From JAFKFH01 sp017307375 (lineage in GTDB: Bacteria > Pseudomonadota > Alphaproteobacteria > Ferrovibrionales > Ferrovibrionaceae), in assembly GCA_965229335.1 (NCBI GenBank), contig OZ245874.1:5704001-5768000 (forward strand): a stretch of 64,000 nucleotides of DNA, written 5' to 3'. The position numbers and the translations under genes were made by a program. Below the pieces are notes generated by a model. That model was not told the DNA's origin, searched no databases, and saw only the letters and a list, made by a program, of their open reading frames with translations. How positions within the stretch are numbered: position 1 is the first letter of the stretch; each line of letters starts with the position of its first letter. Below, one piece after another: positions 43,901-52,155 of the stretch.

Positions 43901-45585
43901 CAGCCCTCCTGGGCGTGTTCCTTCTGGGCCTGGGCTCGAATCTGGCTCAGCGACTGCCTGATCGTCAATGCCTCGGGGTCGACGCGTAGTTCGATCAATG
44001 CCGTGGTCGGGGCCGACCGCGCACGCTCCAGCGCCGCGGCGAAATCCTCGGTCCGGGTCACCGTCTCGCCATGCAGGCCGAACGAGCGGGCATAGGCGGC
44101 AAAATCCGGGTTCTTCAGGTCGGTCCCCGAGACGCGGGCGGGGAACCGTCGCTCCTGATGCATACGGATCGTGCCGTACATGCCGTTGTTCACCACGATG
44201 ACCAGGATTTTGGCATCGTATTGCGCCGCGGTGGCCAGTTCCGAGGCATACATCATGAAGCAGCCGTCGCCGGCAAAGCAGACGACCTCGCGGTCGGGCG
44301 CGGCAAGCTTGGCGGCGATCGCCGCCGGCAGGCCGTAACCCATCGCGCCGTTGGTGGGGGCGAGGATCGAGCGGTAGCTGCGATAACGATGATAGCGATG
44401 CACCCAGGTGGCGTAGTTGCCGGCGCCGTTGGTGACGATGACGTCGGCCGGGAAGGCGGCATCGACCTGGCGCACCACGGCCGCCATGTCGACCGCGCCG
44501 ATGCCGGGGCCGGGTGCGGTCCAGGCGAGGTAGTCGGCGCGGGCCGCCTCGGTCCAGCCGCGCCAGTGGCCCTCGACCGGGGGCAACGCGCGGGCGGCCG
44601 CGGCAAACGCCGCCATGCCGGCATTGATGCCCAGCGTCGGCTGGTAGACCCGCCCGATCTCCTCGGCGCCGGGCAGGACATGCACCAGCGGCTGGGCCGG
44701 CACCGGCACGTCGATCAGCGTGTAGCCCGAGGTCGTCATCTCGCCCAGCCGGGCGCCGGCCACGATCAGCAGGTCGCAATCGCGGATGCGCGCGGCGAGC
44801 TTGGGGTTGATGCCGATGCCGACGTCGCCGACATATTGCGCATGGTCGTTGTCGAAGCAGTCCTGTGCCCGGAACGAGGTGGCGACCGGCAGGGCATTGG
44901 CTTCGGCGAAGGCCCTGATATCGGCGACGGCCTGCGGGGTCCAGGTGCCGCCGCCCAGGATCACCATCGGCTGGCGGGCCTGGGCCAGCAACGCGCGGAA
45001 TTCCGCCATCGCCGCGGCGCCGGGATGGGCCTGCACCGGCTGGTAGGGCCTGGGGTCGACGGCGACGACCTCGTCGCGCAGCATGTCCTCGGGCAGCGCC
45101 AGAACCACCGGCCCCGGCCGGCCCGAGGTCGCGACCTGGAAGGCGCGCGCGACATATTCCGGAATGCGCGCGGCATCGTCGATCTCGGCCACCCATTTGG
45201 CCATCTGGCCGAACATCCGGCGGTAATCGACTTCTTGGAATGCTTCGCGTTCGATCATGTCGCGGCCGACCTGGCCGATGAACAGGATCATCGGGGTCGA
45301 ATCCTGAAACGCGGTGTGCAGGCCGTTCGCCGCGTGGGTGGCGCCGGGACCGCGGGTCACCATGCAGATGCCGGGCTTGCCGGTCAGCTTGCCGTAAGCG
45401 TCGGCCATGTTCGAGGCGCCGCCCTCGTGCCGGCAGATCACGAAGCGGATCGCGGCGTCATGCAGCGCGTCGAGCACCTCGAGATAGCTTTCGCCGGGCA
45501 CGCCGAAGGCGTGGTCGACACCATGGATGACGAGCTGGTCGACGAGGATCTGGCCGCCCGAACGCCGGGCCTGGGATGTGGTCAT
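43900..45585 (-). CDS. Acetolactate-synthase-like TPP-dependent enzyme
   Basis: A 561-residue TPP enzyme. The catalytic Glu is in ICRHEGGASNMA (about residue 53), the cofactor-binding GDG...N motif is VCFAGDGCFMMYASEL through VVNNGMYGTIR, and the central FAD/ADP-like domain is present. It resembles the large subunit of acetolactate synthase, but no regulatory small subunit gene is adjacent, so a different 2-keto acid carboligase or decarboxylase is likely. The ATG at 45585 follows the HCCA-isomerase stop by 14 bp. Confidence 0.87.
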   Translation of the reverse strand: MTTSQARRSGGQILVDQLVIHGVDHAFGVPGESYLEVLDALHDAAIRFVICRHEGGASNMADAYGKLTGKPGICMVTRGPGATHAANGLHTAFQDSTPMILFIGQVGRDMIEREAFQEVDYRRMFGQMAKWVAEIDDAARIPEYVARAFQVATSGRPGPVVLALPEDMLRDEVVAVDPRPYQPVQAHPGAAAMAEFRALLAQARQPMVILGGGTWTPQAVADIRAFAEANALPVATSFRAQDCFDNDHAQYVGDVGIGINPKLAARIRDCDLLIVAGARLGEMTTSGYTLIDVPVPAQPLVHVLPGAEEIGRVYQPTLGINAGMAAFAAAARALPPVEGHWRGWTEAARADYLAWTAPGPGIGAVDMAAVVRQVDAAFPADVIVTNGAGNYATWVHRYHRYRSYRSILAPTNGAMGYGLPAAIAAKLAAPDREVVCFAGDGCFMMYASELATAAQYDAKILVIVVNNGMYGTIRMHQERRFPARVSGTDLKNPDFAAYARSFGLHGETVTRTEDFAAALERARSAPTTALIELRVDPEALTIRQSLSQIRAQAQKEHAQEG

Positions 45586-45599
45586 TGCAGACTCTTTCC

Positions 45600-46211
45600 T
45601 TAAAGCTGTGAGGCCGCCTTCAGGCGTGCCTCGATCAGGACGAGGCGGTCGTTGCCGAAGAACATGTCGCCGTCGAGGAACATCGTCGGCGAGCCGAAGC
45701 CGCCGCGTGCGATCACCTCGTCGGTATTGGCGCGCAGCGCCTGGCGGATCGGCTGGGTATCGATCGCGGCGAGGAAGTCGGCCGGGTCCTGGCCCAGCCG
45801 CAAGGCGATGTCGGCCAGTACCGAGCCCTGCGCGATGTCGAGCCGGTCGCGCCAATAGGCCTCGAACACCGCGCGGGCATAGCGCACCTGCAGCCCCAGT
45901 TCGGCCATCACGATCGCCCCGCGCATCGCCTTGACCGAATTGACCGGGAAGACCGGCTGCGGGAAATGGATGGTGAGCCCGGCGAAGGCAGCCCAGTCCT
46001 GCAGGTCCTTGCGCATGTAGGCGGCCTTGGCCGGCACCGGGTTTTCGCGGCTTTCGTACACGCTGGGGTTGATCGTGTTGAAGATGCCACCGACCAGGAT
46101 CGGGCGCCAGGTGATCGCCAGCCCGTAGCGCTCGGCGATCGGCTGGACCTGCTCGAACGCAAGATAGGTCCAGGGACTGGAACAATCGTAGAAAAACTCG
46201 AGGCGCGACAT
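45600..46211 (-). CDS. 2-hydroxychromene-2-carboxylate isomerase-like protein (DsbA/kappa-GST fold)
   Basis: A 203-residue protein of the DsbA-related thioredoxin superfamily. The active-site region reads FYDCSSPWTYLAF (residues 7-19), with Ser at the HCCA-isomerase/kappa-GST catalytic position instead of a CxxC pair; FPVNSVKAMRG and GGFGSPTMFLDGDMFFGNDR follow as in this family. It probably uses glutathione as cofactor. It is first in the operon with the TPP enzyme and adenine deaminase. The start at 46211 is 70 bp from the divergent receptor gene. Confidence 0.87.
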   Translation of the reverse strand: MSRLEFFYDCSSPWTYLAFEQVQPIAERYGLAITWRPILVGGIFNTINPSVYESRENPVPAKAAYMRKDLQDWAAFAGLTIHFPQPVFPVNSVKAMRGAIVMAELGLQVRYARAVFEAYWRDRLDIAQGSVLADIALRLGQDPADFLAAIDTQPIRQALRANTDEVIARGGFGSPTMFLDGDMFFGNDRLVLIEARLKAASQL

Positions 46212-46281
46212 TGACTTGATCCCTCCCGCGGCGGACGGGATTATAACGGCTGGATTCTGCAGCGTAACCCCAAGCTGGCAC

Positions 46282-47388
46282 ATGCACACATGCCTGCGGC
46301 GCCTTGCCGCCCTACTCCTGCCGGCGGCGCTCGTCCTCCTGTGCAGCCTCGTCACGCCACCGGCCGCCGCGCAGCAGGCGACGCCGCCTGCCATCAGGGT
46401 CGGGGTGGTCGCGATGCCGCCGTTCGCCTATCCCGACCGGCAAGGCAAGCTGACCGGGCTGGGGATCGAGCTGTGGACACGAGTCGCCGCGCGGCTTCGT
46501 CTCGACTACACCCTGATCCCGATCAGCCATGCCGACATCTTCAACGCGCTGGCGGACGGGCGGATCGACGTCGGGCTGGGCGGTCTGGTCGCCGACCCGA
46601 AGAACATGAAACTCGCCCATTTCACCCAGCCCTACATGCGCGCCGGTCTCGCCATCGCCACCCGGCCCGACGACCGCCCGGGCATCCTGATCGCGCTGGC
46701 GCGGATGGATACATCCGGCGTGTTCGCCTTTCTCGGGCTGATGATCCTGTGCATGGCGGGCATCGCCGTGCTGATCTGGTGGCTGGAGCGCCACCACAAC
46801 CCCGATCATTTCGGCGGCCGGTCGGTCGAGGGGATCGGCCGCAGCTTCTGGTGGTCGGCGGTCACGATGACCCAGGTCGGTTATGGCGACCTGGTGCCGC
46901 GTTCGCTCGGCGGCCGGGCGATCGCCCTGATCTGGATGCTGGTTTCGCTGGTCCTGGTCTCGGTCTTCACCGGTATCGTCACCGCCGCGCTGACGGTCGG
47001 GCAGACCGAGGGCCGCGTGCGCAATACCGCCGATCTGCGCGGCGTCGCCATCGGCACGTCGCGCGACAGCGAGGGCGCGGCCTGGCTGGCGGCCCAGGGC
47101 ATCGGCTTCACCGCTTACGAGGACGACCGCGCGGCGCTCGCGGCGATGGTCACCGGCGAGGTCCAGGCCGTGGTCGGGCTGGGACCCGAACTGCGCTTCT
47201 TTGCCCGGCGCGAGTTCGATCAGGCGGTGACGGTTCTGCCCCATTCGCTGTCGCAGCGCTGGGTCAGCTTCGCCTACCGGCCGGGTCTGGATGTCGGCCA
47301 CCAGATCGACCGCACCATGGTCGAAACGATCGAAAGCGAGGAATGGGAACGCATCCGCACCGGTTTCCTCGGCGACAACGGCGATTGA
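46282..47388 (+). CDS. Prokaryotic ionotropic-glutamate-receptor-like ligand-gated K+ channel, copy A
   Basis: A 368-residue protein with the GluR0 layout: signal peptide (1-30), S1 lobe of a family-3 binding protein (about 38-128), helix M1 (146-167), pore loop with filter TQVGYGD (197-203), helix M2 (212-238), and S2 lobe (250-365). There is no further helix, as in GluR0. Binding-protein landmarks are MPPFAY, GGL and FTQPYM. The position of the ligand-carboxylate Arg is N108, and the Asp that usually binds the amino group is G299. The ATG at 46282 gives a clean signal peptide. It is followed 2 bp later by a paralogue, so a heteromeric channel is likely. Confidence 0.88.
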   Translation: MHTCLRRLAALLLPAALVLLCSLVTPPAAAQQATPPAIRVGVVAMPPFAYPDRQGKLTGLGIELWTRVAARLRLDYTLIPISHADIFNALADGRIDVGLGGLVADPKNMKLAHFTQPYMRAGLAIATRPDDRPGILIALARMDTSGVFAFLGLMILCMAGIAVLIWWLERHHNPDHFGGRSVEGIGRSFWWSAVTMTQVGYGDLVPRSLGGRAIALIWMLVSLVLVSVFTGIVTAALTVGQTEGRVRNTADLRGVAIGTSRDSEGAAWLAAQGIGFTAYEDDRAALAAMVTGEVQAVVGLGPELRFFARREFDQAVTVLPHSLSQRWVSFAYRPGLDVGHQIDRTMVETIESEEWERIRTGFLGDNGD

Positions 47389-47390
47389 CC

Positions 47391-48479
47391 ATGTCGCTGC
47401 CGCGCCTTCTCGCCGCATTCTCGGTCATCTGCCTGCTGGCCATTCCCGCGCAGGCGCAAGCGCCGGCAGCCCCGCTTGCCGCCCCGATCAAGGTCGGCGT
47501 GCTGCGGGCGCCGCCCTTCGCCTTCCAGGATCACGACGGGCAATGGACCGGCCTGTGCATCGAGTTGTGGCGCCATATCGCCACGGCGCTGAAGCTGCAT
47601 TACGAGCTGGTCCCCACCCAACTTGCGACCATCTACGACGACCTTGCCGCCGGCCGCTTCGACGTGGCACTGGGCGGGCTGACGCCGGACAGCCAGAACG
47701 TGCTGAAGGCCGATTTCACCCTGCCCTACATGCCCTCGGGACTGGCGATCGCGGTGCAGCCGGGCGACCGTCCCGGCTTCCTGCAGGCGCTGGTGCAGAT
47801 GGACACCTCCGGCGTATTCTCGTTCCTCGGCATCATCATCCTGTGCCTGGTGATCGTCGCCGTGCTCGTCTGGTGGCTGGAACGGCGGCGCAACCCCGAG
47901 CATTTCGGCGGCTCGCTGTGGAGCGGGCTGAGCCAGAGCTTCTGGTGGTCGGCCGTGACGATGACGACCGTCGGCTATGGCGACCTGGTGCCGCGGTCGA
48001 CCTGGGGCAGGATCCTGGCCTTCGGCTGGATGATCCTGTCGCTGATCCTGGTCTCGGTCTTCACCGGCCTCGTCACCTCGGCGATGACGGTCAGCCAGAT
48101 CAGCGCCGGCATCTCCGGCCCCGCCGACCTTCGCCACGTCGCCGTCGGGGCGATCAAGGGCGGGGAAGGCGCGGCCTACCTGACCGGTCACAACATCGCC
48201 TTCACGCCGTACCCCAGCAGCGAGGCGTCGCTGAAGGCGCTGGCCACGGGGCGGATCGATGCCGTCGTCGGCCTCGCCCCGGAGCTGAGGTTCCTGACCG
48301 AGCGCGATTTCCGCGGGCAGATCGCGATCCTGCCCCATCTGATCCAGCGCCGCTGGGTCAGCTTCGCCACGCGGCCGGGCCTGCCGCAGGCGCGCGCGAT
48401 CGAGCAGCAGCTGGTGCGCATCACCGAAACCGAGATGTGGAACCGGGTGCTGGCGGGATTTATCGGACGCGAGCACTGA
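47391..48479 (+). CDS. Prokaryotic ionotropic-glutamate-receptor-like ligand-gated K+ channel, copy B
   Basis: A 362-residue paralogue of the upstream gene with the same order: signal peptide (1-23), S1 (about 33-122), M1 (141-162), filter TTVGYGD (192-198, the exact K+-channel consensus), M2 (207-235), S2 (245-360). Shared blocks include MDTSGVF, FWWSAVTMT, GYGDLVPRS and LVSVFTG. The usual ligand Arg is N103 and the S2 Asp is G294, the same substitutions as in copy A. The 2-bp spacing from copy A implies co-translation and co-assembly. Confidence 0.88.
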   Translation: MSLPRLLAAFSVICLLAIPAQAQAPAAPLAAPIKVGVLRAPPFAFQDHDGQWTGLCIELWRHIATALKLHYELVPTQLATIYDDLAAGRFDVALGGLTPDSQNVLKADFTLPYMPSGLAIAVQPGDRPGFLQALVQMDTSGVFSFLGIIILCLVIVAVLVWWLERRRNPEHFGGSLWSGLSQSFWWSAVTMTTVGYGDLVPRSTWGRILAFGWMILSLILVSVFTGLVTSAMTVSQISAGISGPADLRHVAVGAIKGGEGAAYLTGHNIAFTPYPSSEASLKALATGRIDAVVGLAPELRFLTERDFRGQIAILPHLIQRRWVSFATRPGLPQARAIEQQLVRITETEMWNRVLAGFIGREH

Positions 48480-48486
48480 GACGGGC

Positions 48487-48520
48487 AAAAGAAAACCCGC
48501 CGGGGACGGGCCCGGCGGGT
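48487..48520 (-). terminator. Terminator of the BON lipoprotein gene
   Basis: ACCCGCCGGG (48495-48504) pairs perfectly with CCCGGCGGGT (48511-48520) over a 6-base loop; on the minus strand the stem is followed by TTTCTTTTG. It is 26 bp after the BON gene stop, and may also stop the convergent receptor transcript. Confidence 0.85.
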
Positions 48521-48545
48521 CGGTATCGTGGCTGGCGGACGGGGA

Positions 48546-48872
48546 TCAGCCGCGGACCACGATGTTGTTCTTGACCGAGCGCACGCCGTCGACCTGGGCG
48601 GCAACCCGGGCGGCCAGCGTCTTGTCGGCCGCCTGATCGACGAAGCCCGACAGCTGGACCACGCCCTGCATCGTCTCGACGTTGATCTGCATGGCGCTCA
48701 GGCTGGGCTCGCCGACGATCTTGCTCTTGACCTTCGCGGTGATCGCGCTGTCATCGATGTATTCGCCGGCGGTCTGGCGGCCTTCGACGGCCGAGCAGGC
48801 GGCAAGCCCGCCCGACAGCACGGCGGTCAAGGCGAGGGCCGACAGGATCTTGCGCGGGGAAATGTCAGTCAT
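48546..48872 (-). CDS. BON-domain lipoprotein
   Basis: A 108-residue envelope protein. The lipobox is LAACSAV (Cys about residue 26), followed by a single BON domain (DSAITAKVKSKIVGEPSL ... VVQLSGFVDQ ... VRSVKNNIVV), a fold that binds phospholipid surfaces, as in OsmY or DolP. The ATG at 48872 has AAGGA 9 bp upstream. It sits next to a glycine-zipper lipoprotein and probably helps outer-membrane integrity under stress. Confidence 0.9.
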   Translation of the reverse strand: MTDISPRKILSALALTAVLSGGLAACSAVEGRQTAGEYIDDSAITAKVKSKIVGEPSLSAMQINVETMQGVVQLSGFVDQAADKTLAARVAAQVDGVRSVKNNIVVRG

Positions 48873-48917
48873 GGTTCTCATCCTTCTCTGAGGATTGCCG
48901 ATCGACGAGGCCAAGCC

Positions 48918-49160
48918 TTAGCGCCAGGCCGGCTTGCCGAGGTTGATCTGGTCCGAATTGGTCAGCGCGCCGGTCGCGGCACCCGCCGCGCCGCCGATCG
49001 CGGCACCGGCCAGCGGCTCGCCCATCAGGGCGCCGCCGACCGCGCCGGCACCGGCACCGATCGCGCCGCCCGACAGGGCACGGTCACCGGTGGTGTTGCC
49101 GCAGGCCGCAAGGCCCAAGGCTGAAGAAAGGGCAAGGGCAATAACGACAGTCCGCTTCAT
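48918..49160 (-). CDS. Glycine-zipper lipoprotein (OsmB-like)
   Basis: An 80-residue lipoprotein with signal and lipobox LGLAAC (Cys20) and a glycine-zipper membrane segment rich in GxxxG patterns (GGAIGAGAGAVGGALMGEPL, then AGAAIGGAAGAATGAL). Small proteins of this kind are osmotically or envelope-stress induced. It is 45 bp upstream of the BON gene on the same strand. Confidence 0.85.
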   Translation of the reverse strand: MKRTVVIALALSSALGLAACGNTTGDRALSGGAIGAGAGAVGGALMGEPLAGAAIGGAAGAATGALTNSDQINLGKPAWR

Positions 49161-49437
49161 GATCCGTCTCCATGGCTATATTCAGGGTCCCGGACGCGGA
49201 TATTTGGAAACTTTGCCGGAAAAGGGAGAAACCGGCGAAGTTGACTGTCCCCGTCCTTCGTGATACGCCCCTTCAACGCCATCAGGATCGAAATCGTTCC
49301 GCGCCTCGCCGGGCGGAATCGCGCATGCCGCTACGGCCGGATCGCGGAAGTCCGGCGGATTTCGGAATAATCAGCGGGATCGCGCGGGCTGTGCCGCGCT
49401 TCGGCCGAAAGATGTCACACGGCGCCGAACGACGTTG

Positions 49438-50235
49438 TCACTGTCCCGGCAGGACCAGGATCTCGGGCTTCTTCGGCAGACGGGCACGGGCCAGCACGAG
49501 GCTCTGGCTCTCGGAATTGCGGACCGTGTAGGTCCTGGCGGCACGCTCGAGGAAACGGGTCAGCGTGTACTGGTTGAAGTAGTGCATCGGGATGATCAGC
49601 TGCGGCTTGATCTGTTCGATGACGGCAAACATGTCCTCCTGCGACAAGGTGTAGGATCCGTCGACCGGCACCAGCAGGATGTCGACCTGGCCGAGCTGGC
49701 TGACCTGGGCATCGGTCAGCAGATGGTGCAGGTGGCCGAGATGGGCGATGCACAGGTCGCCGACCGAGAAGACGAAGATCGAATTGCCGTTCTCGCGCGT
49801 CGCCCCGCTCCAGTCGCGCACGTTGGTCGGCACGTTGCGGATCTGGACATCCTTGTAGCCGACATCCCAGGCGGGCGGCCCCTTGCCTTCGTCCCAGCCG
49901 CGCAGGACGTACTTGATCTCGGGTTCCGGGTTGGGGGTGTAGTGGGTGATGTGGGCGTTGTTCATCGTGACGATGTCGGGGATGTCCTTGGGCCGCATCA
50001 CCCCGTTGTAGTCGGTGACGATGGTGACCCCCTTGGGGCTTTCCAGCAGGAAGCTGGCATGACCCAGGAAGGTGATCCCGACCTCCTCGGGCCTCAGCGA
50101 GGCCAGCATGAAGCGCGGCTCGGCCTGGGCGATCGGCCAGCAGACCATCGCCCAGGCGGACGATGCCTGGATCCCCACGACCAGCAAGGCAAAGACGCCA
50201 CACAACGCCCGCACGAGACCCATGGCCCACCCCAT
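49438..50235 (-). CDS. Metallo-beta-lactamase-fold protein (UlaG-like) with a signal peptide
   Basis: A 265-residue protein with an N-terminal signal (VRALCGVFALLVVGIQASSAWA) and an MBL-type core: ITFLGHASFLLES, TDYNG, a long loop, LCIAHLGHLHHLL, LLVPVDGSYTL and PMHYFNQ. The first metal motif, normally HxHxDH, reads NAHITH here, so the metal site is altered. The ATG at 50235 is used; 50223 is an equally good start. Fold is clear, activity is not. The 277-bp region upstream of the BON/zipper pair and downstream of this gene (49161-49437) shows nothing recognisable. Confidence 0.8.
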   Translation of the reverse strand: MGWAMGLVRALCGVFALLVVGIQASSAWAMVCWPIAQAEPRFMLASLRPEEVGITFLGHASFLLESPKGVTIVTDYNGVMRPKDIPDIVTMNNAHITHYTPNPEPEIKYVLRGWDEGKGPPAWDVGYKDVQIRNVPTNVRDWSGATRENGNSIFVFSVGDLCIAHLGHLHHLLTDAQVSQLGQVDILLVPVDGSYTLSQEDMFAVIEQIKPQLIIPMHYFNQYTLTRFLERAARTYTVRNSESQSLVLARARLPKKPEILVLPGQ

Positions 50236-50299
50236 CGTCTGCTGCAGCGCACAGTCTAGGGTGAGAAGACGCCCGCGGCCAAGCCCGGGGCGGACAACT

Positions 50300-52021
50300 T
50301 CAGGTGAACTCGGCCCGGCGCCTGGGTGCGACTATCGGCAGGTCGACGCGGAAGGTCGTCCCGTCGGGGCTGGATTCGAAGCTGATGCGACCGTGCATCA
50401 GCTCGACCAGCCGCTTGGTGATGACGAGCCCGATGCCCACGCCCTCGATCCCGGACTGTTCCGCCCCCAGGCGATTGAAGGCGACGAACAGGTCCTGCTG
50501 GCGGTCGGGCGGAATGCCGGCGCCCTGGTCGGTCACCATGATCCGGCAGTGCGAATCGCCGGAATGGGCCACTTCCATGGTCACGGCGCCCTGCGGACGG
50601 TTGTACTTGATTGCGTTGGAAACCAGGTTGATCAGCACCTGGCGCAGGCGCACGCGGTCGGCGCGCAGCACGGGGATGTCGGATGCGGAGGGGCGGTTGA
50701 GCGTGATGCCGGCCTTGGCCGCCGCCGGCGCCATCAGCGTCACGACTTCCTTCAGCGTCTGGCCCAGATCGACCGGCTCCAGTTCCACCCGGATGGCGCC
50801 AGCCTCGATCTTGGAAAGTTCCAGCACTTCATCCATCAGCCGCATCAGATGGGCACCAGCCTCGGCGATATAGCCGAGATAGCGCAACTGCCGGTCGTTG
50901 GCGTCGAGCTTCTCCAGCAACTGGGCAAAGCCGAGGATCGCGTTCAGCGGCGTGCGCAATTCATGGCTCATCCGCGACAGGAATTCCGACTTGGCGGCAT
51001 TGGCCAGCCGCGCCTCCTCCTCGGCCCGCTTGACCTCGTCGATGTCGGTGACGATCGCATCCCACGACACGCTGCCGTCGGCGTCGCGCTCGGGCCGGGC
51101 CTGGACGCGGCGCCAGCGGATGCCCGCCCCGGCCCGGACGCGGCATTCCATGGCAAAGGCAGCATGGTCGCGCACCGCCTGTTCGATGCGGCGCAACAAC
51201 CGTCGCCGGTCATCGGGCAGGATCGCGACGAACAACCGGCCGGGCTCGGCCTGCAGGACCGCGGGCGGGCAGCCGTAGAACTCGCGCGAGCGTTCGGAAA
51301 CATAGGTGATGCGGCGGCGGCCGAGGGCATCGATGCGGAATTGGAGGACCAGGCCGGGAATATTGGCGATCGCCCGGCGGAACCGGTCCTCGGCATCGCG
51401 CAACTCGCCTTCCGCCGCCAATTGATCGGTGACATCGGCCAGCAGCCACAGGGTTTCGTCGTCCTGGCGCAGCACGACCAGTTCGCAGACCCGCCGCCTG
51501 CCGTCGCGCCGCAGGATCGGCACCAGCCGGGGCTTCGCCGCGTCGGGCAGGGCCGCGAAAAAGCGCCGCGCCTCGCCCGCGCGCGGGCCGGCAATGGCGG
51601 CGAACCAGCCGTCCAGGGTGGTCATCTCCTCGATGCCCAGGCCGGTCAGGCTGGCAATCGCCTTGTTGACGACCACGGTTTCCCCGCGCACCAGCACCGC
51701 GCCGGTCGGCAACTCCTCGATCAGCCGGCGCAGCCGGCGCGTCGCGACGGCCAAATCGGCGACCACCCGGTCGCGGCGCCGCAGCCCGACGATTCGCTCG
51801 GACATGTCGCCGATCTGCCAGAGCGCGACCGCAATGCCGAGCAGGCCGATGCTGAGCAGCCCCTGCTGCCAGCCGCCGGCCGAAAACAGGAACAGCATGA
51901 CCAGAAGGCTCGCCAGCGCCGCCAGCAGCGCCCCGGCGGCGATGACACGCGCGCGGTTCAGGCCGCGCGTCGCTCGCGCGCCCGCCGCGGTTCCCTCGCC
52001 TTCCATCGCCTGGTCGGTCAT
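50300..52021 (-). CDS. PAS-domain sensor histidine kinase
   Basis: A 573-residue hybrid-free kinase. Two N-terminal helices (about residues 23-70) anchor it to the membrane, followed by two PAS-like domains (about 90-210 and 215-330), a dimerisation/phosphoacceptor domain with the H-box FLSRMSHELRTPLNAI, and an ATPase domain with NLVSNAIKYN (N-box) and DQGAGIPPD (G1). The start chosen is 52021 because AGGA lies 8 bp upstream. No response regulator is adjacent, so it is an orphan kinase. Confidence 0.92.
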   Translation of the reverse strand: MTDQAMEGEGTAAGARATRGLNRARVIAAGALLAALASLLVMLFLFSAGGWQQGLLSIGLLGIAVALWQIGDMSERIVGLRRRDRVVADLAVATRRLRRLIEELPTGAVLVRGETVVVNKAIASLTGLGIEEMTTLDGWFAAIAGPRAGEARRFFAALPDAAKPRLVPILRRDGRRRVCELVVLRQDDETLWLLADVTDQLAAEGELRDAEDRFRRAIANIPGLVLQFRIDALGRRRITYVSERSREFYGCPPAVLQAEPGRLFVAILPDDRRRLLRRIEQAVRDHAAFAMECRVRAGAGIRWRRVQARPERDADGSVSWDAIVTDIDEVKRAEEEARLANAAKSEFLSRMSHELRTPLNAILGFAQLLEKLDANDRQLRYLGYIAEAGAHLMRLMDEVLELSKIEAGAIRVELEPVDLGQTLKEVVTLMAPAAAKAGITLNRPSASDIPVLRADRVRLRQVLINLVSNAIKYNRPQGAVTMEVAHSGDSHCRIMVTDQGAGIPPDRQQDLFVAFNRLGAEQSGIEGVGIGLVITKRLVELMHGRISFESSPDGTTFRVDLPIVAPRRRAEFT

Positions 52022-52155
52022 GCCAGCATCCTTTGCCCTCGCCCGCCCGAGTGCAACCGGAAACCCGCCTTCGGTGTTGCCCAGGCGAGCGACTGCCGCC
52101 ATACCAGCGCGGCCAGTAGCGTTTGTGCCAGTCATTTGTCGTGAGGGAGGGCCCG

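Noticed and set aside
43900..45585. Naming the TPP enzyme ilvB (acetolactate synthase large subunit)
   Set aside because: No ilvN/ilvH small subunit or ilvC is adjacent and the operon partners are unrelated to branched-chain amino acid synthesis, so the specific name is not supported.
46312..48488. Two long minus-strand open frames opposite the receptor-like genes
   Set aside because: Their translations are Asp/Arg/Gln-rich low-complexity text typical of antisense frames; the plus-strand proteins have clear signal peptides, binding lobes and K+ filters.
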